Both the position numbers and the translations under genes were made by a program. A DNA stretch of 64,000 nt from a candidate division TA06 bacterium (GTDB lineage Bacteria > Edwardsbacteria > AC1 > EtOH8): NCBI GenBank assembly GCA_016235665.1, contig JACRJI010000016.1, positions 1-64,000 on the forward strand, in the 5' to 3' direction. Positions 59,985 to 64,000 of the stretch are shown piece after piece. The notes below the pieces were generated by a model. It saw only the letters and a program-made list of their open reading frames with translations. It was not told the DNA's origin and did not search any database. Every line of letters starts with the position of its first letter. The stretch's first letter is position 1.

Positions 59985-60839
59985 TTATTTGAACTGTTCG
60001 GCCAGGGCTTTCCTTTGATTCAGATCGGCCGTCTGCTTGACCAGCGGGCCGGGTTTCAGTTGGGGCAGCAGGTTTTCCAGGGGAAGCCTGTCATTCTTAT
60101 AGATGACTCCCAAAGGTATCCTGTCCCCCCACTCCAGTGCCCTGGCAAAGGCTTTTTGCCGGTCGGCCGGATCGTATTCCGGCTCCAGTTGGTAGACCCG
60201 TTCTTTATACCATTGAAAGGTGTTAAGCTTGTTGAAGGTGACGCAGGGCTGGAGGATGTCCACCAGGGCAAAGCCGGGGTGCTTGATGGCCTGGGCGATC
60301 AGTTCCGCCAGCCTGTCGGAATCCCCGGCAAAGCCCCGGGCTACGAAACTGCAGTCGGCGGCAATGGCCAAAGCCAGCGGATGCTCCGGAGCGTTGTAAT
60401 TACCGAAGGGGGTGGTGCCGGTGACAAGACCCGGCTCCGAGGTGGGCGAGGTCTGGCCCTTGGTCAGCCCGTAGATCTGGTTGTCGTGGACCAGGTAGGT
60501 GATGTTAGGATTGCGCCGCATGGCATGGACGAAGTGGTTGCCGCCCTCGGCGTAGCCGTCCCCGTCCCCGCCCTCGGCGATGACGTGGAACCCGTGGTTG
60601 GCCAGCCTGATGCCGGTGGCCACGGGGAGGGTCCGCCCGTGCAGGCCGTTGAACAGGTTGCATTTCAGGTAGTGTGGCAGCTTGGGGGCCTGGCCGATGC
60701 CCGAGGAGAACATCACCTGGTGGGGCGCGATGTCCAAGGAAGCCAAGGCTTGCTTGACCGCCTTGTGGATCGAGAAATTGTAGCAGCCCGGGCACCAGGC
60801 GACATCGTCCTCGCTTTTATAAATGTTTATATCCAGCAT
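59985..60839 (-). CDS. korB: 2-oxoacid:ferredoxin oxidoreductase, beta subunit
   Basis: The 284-residue TPP-binding beta subunit carries CPGCYNFSIHKAVKQAL at the start, the TPP/Mg motif GGDGDGYAEGGNHFVHAMRR and the following NQIYGLTKGQTSPTS. With the KorA-like alpha/gamma protein it converts a 2-oxoacid and CoA to an acyl-CoA with reduction of ferredoxin. 2-oxoglutarate is likely but not certain. The operon is interrupted upstream by a nuclease-like gene. Confidence 0.92.
   Translation of the reverse strand: MLDINIYKSEDDVAWCPGCYNFSIHKAVKQALASLDIAPHQVMFSSGIGQAPKLPHYLKCNLFNGLHGRTLPVATGIRLANHGFHVIAEGGDGDGYAEGGNHFVHAMRRNPNITYLVHDNQIYGLTKGQTSPTSEPGLVTGTTPFGNYNAPEHPLALAIAADCSFVARGFAGDSDRLAELIAQAIKHPGFALVDILQPCVTFNKLNTFQWYKERVYQLEPEYDPADRQKAFARALEWGDRIPLGVIYKNDRLPLENLLPQLKPGPLVKQTADLNQRKALAEQFK
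60817..60830. repeat. 14-bp direct repeat flanking the GxxExxY gene, left
   Basis: TTATAAATGTTTAT lies in the first codons of korB and recurs exactly at 61279-61292. Confidence 0.7.
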
Positions 60840-60874
60840 ATTTTACTTTCTAATGAAACCAGGAAAAAAGGAAT

Positions 60875-61246
60875 TCATTTATTAATAACACGCTTAACCT
60901 CGATGGTTGGTTTGTTAAAATTTATTAACAGACCATGTTGTAGCTTAGCTGCTTTCAAATATGATCTAACCACTGCAAAATGCACATCTTCAAGATTTTT
61001 AATGGCTTTTAATTCTACAATTATTGTTTTTTCAACCAACAAATCCAGCCGGTGCAACCCGATCTCAGTGCCTTCAAAAACAACCGGTATCTCTTTTTGT
61101 TGTTCTACAAAAATGCCCTTCTTTTTTAGCAATATGATCAGGCCGTTCTCATAAATGGATTCCAGAAAACCCGGTCCCAAAGTTTTATGAACTTCAATGG
61201 CAGAACCAATAATTTGATCAGTCAAATTCTCATGTTCTAGTGCCAT
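60875..61246 (-). CDS. GxxExxY protein (PD-(D/E)XK-like)
   Basis: The 123-residue protein has the family motif GPGFLESIYENGL, followed by strands HRLDLLVEKTIIVELKAI with the D, E and K positions of a PD-(D/E)XK nuclease fold. Family members are found alone and scattered; their role is unknown. It is AT-rich compared with korA and korB, which it separates, and 14-bp direct repeats flank it, so it looks inserted. Confidence 0.88.
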   Translation of the reverse strand: MALEHENLTDQIIGSAIEVHKTLGPGFLESIYENGLIILLKKKGIFVEQQKEIPVVFEGTEIGLHRLDLLVEKTIIVELKAIKNLEDVHFAVVRSYLKAAKLQHGLLINFNKPTIEVKRVINK

Positions 61247-61278
61247 AAACCAATCCCATTCATTTCTTCCTGACTTCC

Positions 61279-61292
61279 TTATAAATGTTTAT
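61279..61292. repeat. 14-bp direct repeat flanking the GxxExxY gene, right
   Basis: TTATAAATGTTTAT overlaps the korA stop codon; the partner is at 60817-60830. Confidence 0.7.
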
Positions 61293-63070
61293 CCTATGGT
61301 GTTGTAGGTGTCCACTATATACTGCGCCGTCAGCGGGCGGCCGTCGAATTTCCTTATCGCCCCGTCGGCCTTGATCCCGGCCTCGCCCAGCAGCAGTTTC
61401 TCAAACTGCCCGGTGGCGTTCTGCTCAACTGCGATGATCTTTTTGAAACCCGACAGTAGTGCCACCGTTTCCTTGGGCAACGGGTAGACCTGCGGGAAAT
61501 GCACTGCCGCCACCTTCTCCCCCTTTTCCTGCAACTTTTCGACCGCCTCCCTCACCGCGTGCTTAGAAGAGCCAAAGCCCACCAGGGCTGTTTCCCTGGA
61601 CTCCCCGAACACTTCGGGACGGAGCGAATCTTCCTTAAGCCCTTTGAGCTTGGCCAGGCGCTTGGCTGTCATCTGCAGGCGAACCGAAGCGCTTTCGGCA
61701 ATGTGCCCTTCCTCGGTATGCTCGTCGCTGTCCCAGTACTGCACCTCTTGGGTATCACCGGGTATAAGACGGTCGGAGACCCCGTCCGGGGAAAGGTGGT
61801 ACCGCTTGTAGGAACCGGAAGCCTGATCCCAGGAAGCCAGGAGTTTGCCCCGGTCAATGGATATTTTATCAAGGTCCAGGCCGTCCACTGTCCAGAAGGA
61901 GTCGTTCAGGTTCTGATCGCCCAGGACTATTACCGGGGTCTGGTATCTGTCGGCCAGGTTGAAAGCCTGCTGCATGGCGTAGACGGTCTCTTCGGCGTCG
62001 CCGGGGGCCAGAATGGCCCGGGCAAACTCGCCGTGGCCACCGTAGAGGGCGAACAAAAGGTCCCCCTGCTCGGTGCGGGTGGGAAAGCCGGTGGCCGGGC
62101 CGGGCCGCTGGGCAATGAAGACCACCATCGGTACCTCGGTCATCCCAGCCAGCGAGAGACCTTCGGTCATCAGGGCAAAGCCGCCGCCCGAGGTGCAGGT
62201 CATGGCCCGCACTCCGGCCACTGAGGCCCCGATGGCCATGTTGACGGCCGAGATCTCGTCCTCGGCCTGTTCCACCAGCAGCCCCGTAACTTCCTTTTGC
62301 TTGGCGGCGCAGTATTCCATGATCCCGGTGGAAGGCGACATGGGATAGGCCGACAGGAACTGCAGGCCCGAGACCAAACTGCCGAACCCGGCCGCTTCGC
62401 TGCCGGTCATCAGCATCTTGCCGGGGCTTGTGGAAGCTTTCCGGTGCAAAGTACAGTAGGGGCAGACGCCCTTGAACTCCCGCTCGGCATGATCGTACCC
62501 GGCCCGGGCCGCCCGGATGTTGGCCTCTACTATAAGATCTCCCTTGCGGTCAAACAGGTCGCCCAAAGTGTCGGCCAGCACGTCAAAATCGTACTCCATC
62601 AGGCTGAAGCACACCCCGCAGGCCGCGGCGTTGACCATGATCTTGCTCTGGGCCGCTTCCAGGGCCAGTTTCTCCAGTGGCACCGGGAACAGGTTCAGCT
62701 TTTTATCATCGCGGACGCTGAGCTCAGTCGAAGTGCCGCCCTCGTGGGCGCTGAGCCCTGTCGAAGCGCCCGCATCTGATATTTTTTCATCGTAGACCAC
62801 CACCCCGCCCTCCACCATTCCGGGCGAATGGATGTCAATCGATTCCCGGTTGAGGGCGATCAGGATGTTGGCCCTTTCCGACAGACTGCCCACCGGCTGG
62901 TCGGAGATCCGCAAGACAGCGAAGTTGTGCCCGCCCCGGATCCGGGACATCAGGTCCTGGTAGCAATAGACAAAGTAGCCCTGGCGGGTCAGCGCCTTGG
63001 CCAAAGTGTAGGAGATGGTCTGCATCCCCTGTCCGGCCGCGCCGGCTATGGTGATGGTGAGATCGATCAT
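61289..63070 (-). CDS. korA: 2-oxoacid:ferredoxin oxidoreductase, fused gamma-alpha subunit
   Basis: This 593-residue protein joins a gamma domain (1-~190, ITIAGAAGQGMQTISYTLA and LMSRIRGGHN) to an alpha domain with CTSGGGFALMTEGLSLAGM and QRPGPATGFPTRTEQGDLLF, the arrangement of KorA-type subunits. Residues ~99-122 (DAGASTGLSAHEGGTSTELS and on) are encoded by two copies of the CTGAGC...GTCGAAG palindromic repeat read in frame, an unusual insertion in the gamma domain. It heads korA-(GxxExxY)-korB-STAS. Confidence 0.92.
   Translation of the reverse strand: MIDLTITIAGAAGQGMQTISYTLAKALTRQGYFVYCYQDLMSRIRGGHNFAVLRISDQPVGSLSERANILIALNRESIDIHSPGMVEGGVVVYDEKISDAGASTGLSAHEGGTSTELSVRDDKKLNLFPVPLEKLALEAAQSKIMVNAAACGVCFSLMEYDFDVLADTLGDLFDRKGDLIVEANIRAARAGYDHAEREFKGVCPYCTLHRKASTSPGKMLMTGSEAAGFGSLVSGLQFLSAYPMSPSTGIMEYCAAKQKEVTGLLVEQAEDEISAVNMAIGASVAGVRAMTCTSGGGFALMTEGLSLAGMTEVPMVVFIAQRPGPATGFPTRTEQGDLLFALYGGHGEFARAILAPGDAEETVYAMQQAFNLADRYQTPVIVLGDQNLNDSFWTVDGLDLDKISIDRGKLLASWDQASGSYKRYHLSPDGVSDRLIPGDTQEVQYWDSDEHTEEGHIAESASVRLQMTAKRLAKLKGLKEDSLRPEVFGESRETALVGFGSSKHAVREAVEKLQEKGEKVAAVHFPQVYPLPKETVALLSGFKKIIAVEQNATGQFEKLLLGEAGIKADGAIRKFDGRPLTAQYIVDTYNTIG
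62711..62772. repeat. Two CTGAGC...GTCGAAG palindromes inside korA
   Basis: GCTGAGCTCAGTCGAAGTGC (62717-62736) and GCTGAGCCCTGTCGAAGCGC (62750-62769) lie in tandem. The outer parts of each pair, for example GCGGAC.../...CCGC. The same units occur between genes at 4713-4770 and 26371-26389. Confidence 0.82.
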
Positions 63071-63134
63071 ATTATAAGATCAGCCACGTGAATCTAACCC
63101 GGCTTGCCTGACGGCCAGAGTAAAACACTTTTGC

Positions 63135-64000
63135 TCACTTTAAGACCGTAATTTTACCGCAATATTTTTTCTCGTCAATTAAGACACTGTAAAAATACAC
63201 ACCGTTGGGCACTTTTCTGCCACGATTGCCGCAACCATCCCAGGAGATGGTATGACTGCCGGTATTCTGGGGTTTATAAGATATCGTTTTGATCCTTTTC
63301 CCCGAAACGTCATAGATTTGTATATTTATTGCTTCTGTTCTTGCTGTTTGCACCCTCCAGGTGGTTTTGCTTTTAAATGGATTGGGGCCGATATTATATA
63401 TGCGTGGAGATTTTTCCCGGCTGCAGTTGCCGTTGTACTCTTCCGTTATCCCGCTGCTTCCATAATATTCAAATATTTTTATGCCAGGCGCAGCTCCTGC
63501 ATTATTCATATATATATACTCATCATCTATCGTTAAAGTCATCCACCCTTCTGTGCTTTTATAATGGCCAATATTAACTGGCAGGGCAGGATTGCTGACA
63601 TCCAATACTATCAATCCATAAACACAATCTGCAAGATACACTGTGTTACCCAGGCTTTTCACGCCATAATTTTCGTCAATTGAAACTGCATAAGTACCCA
63701 CCAGATACATTGAATCCGGCCGCGCTATATTAACAATTTTTAAACCCTTAGGCCCGTCAGCCACAAAGGCAAAGCTATCATCAACACATACATAATACGC
63801 TTCGCCGTTGGTGTTATAATATCCAGCCATTACTGGCAGAGCGGGATTGGTTACATCCACTGCGATCAGCCCGCCGGATCCGTTAGCCAAATAGGCATAA
63901 TTATCTTTTACAACCACCCACCAAGTATAACCGGAACATGATATTGATCCGGCCAGACAAGGATTGGTTGAATCGCTGATATCTATTATCTGAAGACTGC
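63135..64000 (-). CDS. LVIVD-repeat secreted protein with T9SS/FlgD-type C-terminus (5' end beyond window)
   Basis: The open frame runs from the window edge to a stop at 63135, about 288 codons. Repeats such as GGLIAVDVTNPALPVMAGYY, KGLKIVNIARPDSMYLVGTY and YGLIVLDVSNPALPVNIGHY are LVIVD beta-propeller-like units. The last ~85 residues (IGPNPFKSKTTWRVQ to GKITVLK) form the FlgD/T9SS-type sorting domain. An internal GTG at 63917 is not a likely start, because the repeat pattern (IIDISDSTNPCLAGS) continues upstream of it to the edge. It is probably a surface protein. Confidence 0.85.
   Translation of the reverse strand, partial: SLQIIDISDSTNPCLAGSISCSGYTWWVVVKDNYAYLANGSGGLIAVDVTNPALPVMAGYYNTNGEAYYVCVDDSFAFVADGPKGLKIVNIARPDSMYLVGTYAVSIDENYGVKSLGNTVYLADCVYGLIVLDVSNPALPVNIGHYKSTEGWMTLTIDDEYIYMNNAGAAPGIKIFEYYGSSGITEEYNGNCSREKSPRIYNIGPNPFKSKTTWRVQTARTEAINIQIYDVSGKRIKTISYKPQNTGSHTISWDGCGNRGRKVPNGVYFYSVLIDEKKYCGKITVLK

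Overview
The window looks like a chromosomal segment of an uncultivated, anaerobic, Gram-negative bacterium, probably from the FCB side of the tree or a nearby candidate phylum (TA06, WOR-3 or Edwardsbacteria-like; this placement is inference). The evidence is an outer membrane (TonB-dependent receptor, OmpA-like protein, Lol-type permease, Lnt), ferredoxin-linked 2-oxoacid oxidoreductase and electron-transfer flavoprotein genes, and secreted proteins ending in FlgD/T9SS-type C-terminal domains. Most of the DNA is GC-rich. A few stretches are visibly AT-rich and look acquired.

Layout. Nearly everything from 1 to 43.0 kb and from 52.1 to 64 kb is on the minus strand; 43.4-51.9 kb is a plus-strand block. 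0-0.4 kb: tRNA-Thr and the start of tuf. 0.6-4.6 kb: an AT-rich two-gene island between a 38-bp copy of the tRNA-Arg 3' end and the intact tRNA-Arg(TCG). 4.8-10 kb: a trans-sulfuration enzyme and an etfB-etfA-oadG-oadB cluster. 10.1-10.7 kb: a RelBE-type module with a stop codon inside the toxin. 10.7-26 kb: MATE exporter, RlmI-like methyltransferase, CDF transporter, radical SAM protein, lipoprotein, typA, a DUF559 nuclease, HEAT protein, LolC/E permease, lysS, nucleoside phosphorylase, M23 peptidase. 26-33 kb: two sugar-nucleotide genes, an OmpA-family protein, a pseudouridine synthase. 33.4-36.8 kb: an unusual fusion of MCP-like coiled coils with a peptide-type solute-binding domain. 37-42 kb: murI, GNAT, amidase, glycosyltransferase, FemAB-like protein. 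42.7-43.1 kb: a zinc-ribbon gene behind an apparent attenuator.

The plus-strand block is a cobalamin uptake operon: sigma70 promoter, cobalamin riboswitch, terminator, btuF-btuC-btuD, a small YezD-like gene and a TonB-dependent receptor, followed by purN-lnt and a frameshifted tonB. Then come two tRNA-Ser genes with near-identical promoters and a broken GIY-YIG gene, an addA-addB recombination pair, a flavin reductase, and a korA-korB operon split by a GxxExxY nuclease-like gene. The window ends in an LVIVD-repeat secreted protein that runs off the edge.

Small-scale structure is rich: at least five families of dispersed or palindromic repeats, one of them read in frame inside korA; a 21-bp tandem repeat; a 78-bp duplication of the murI 5' end; and several complete TTGACA/TATAAT promoters. 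No CRISPR array, rRNA, integrase or transposase was found.
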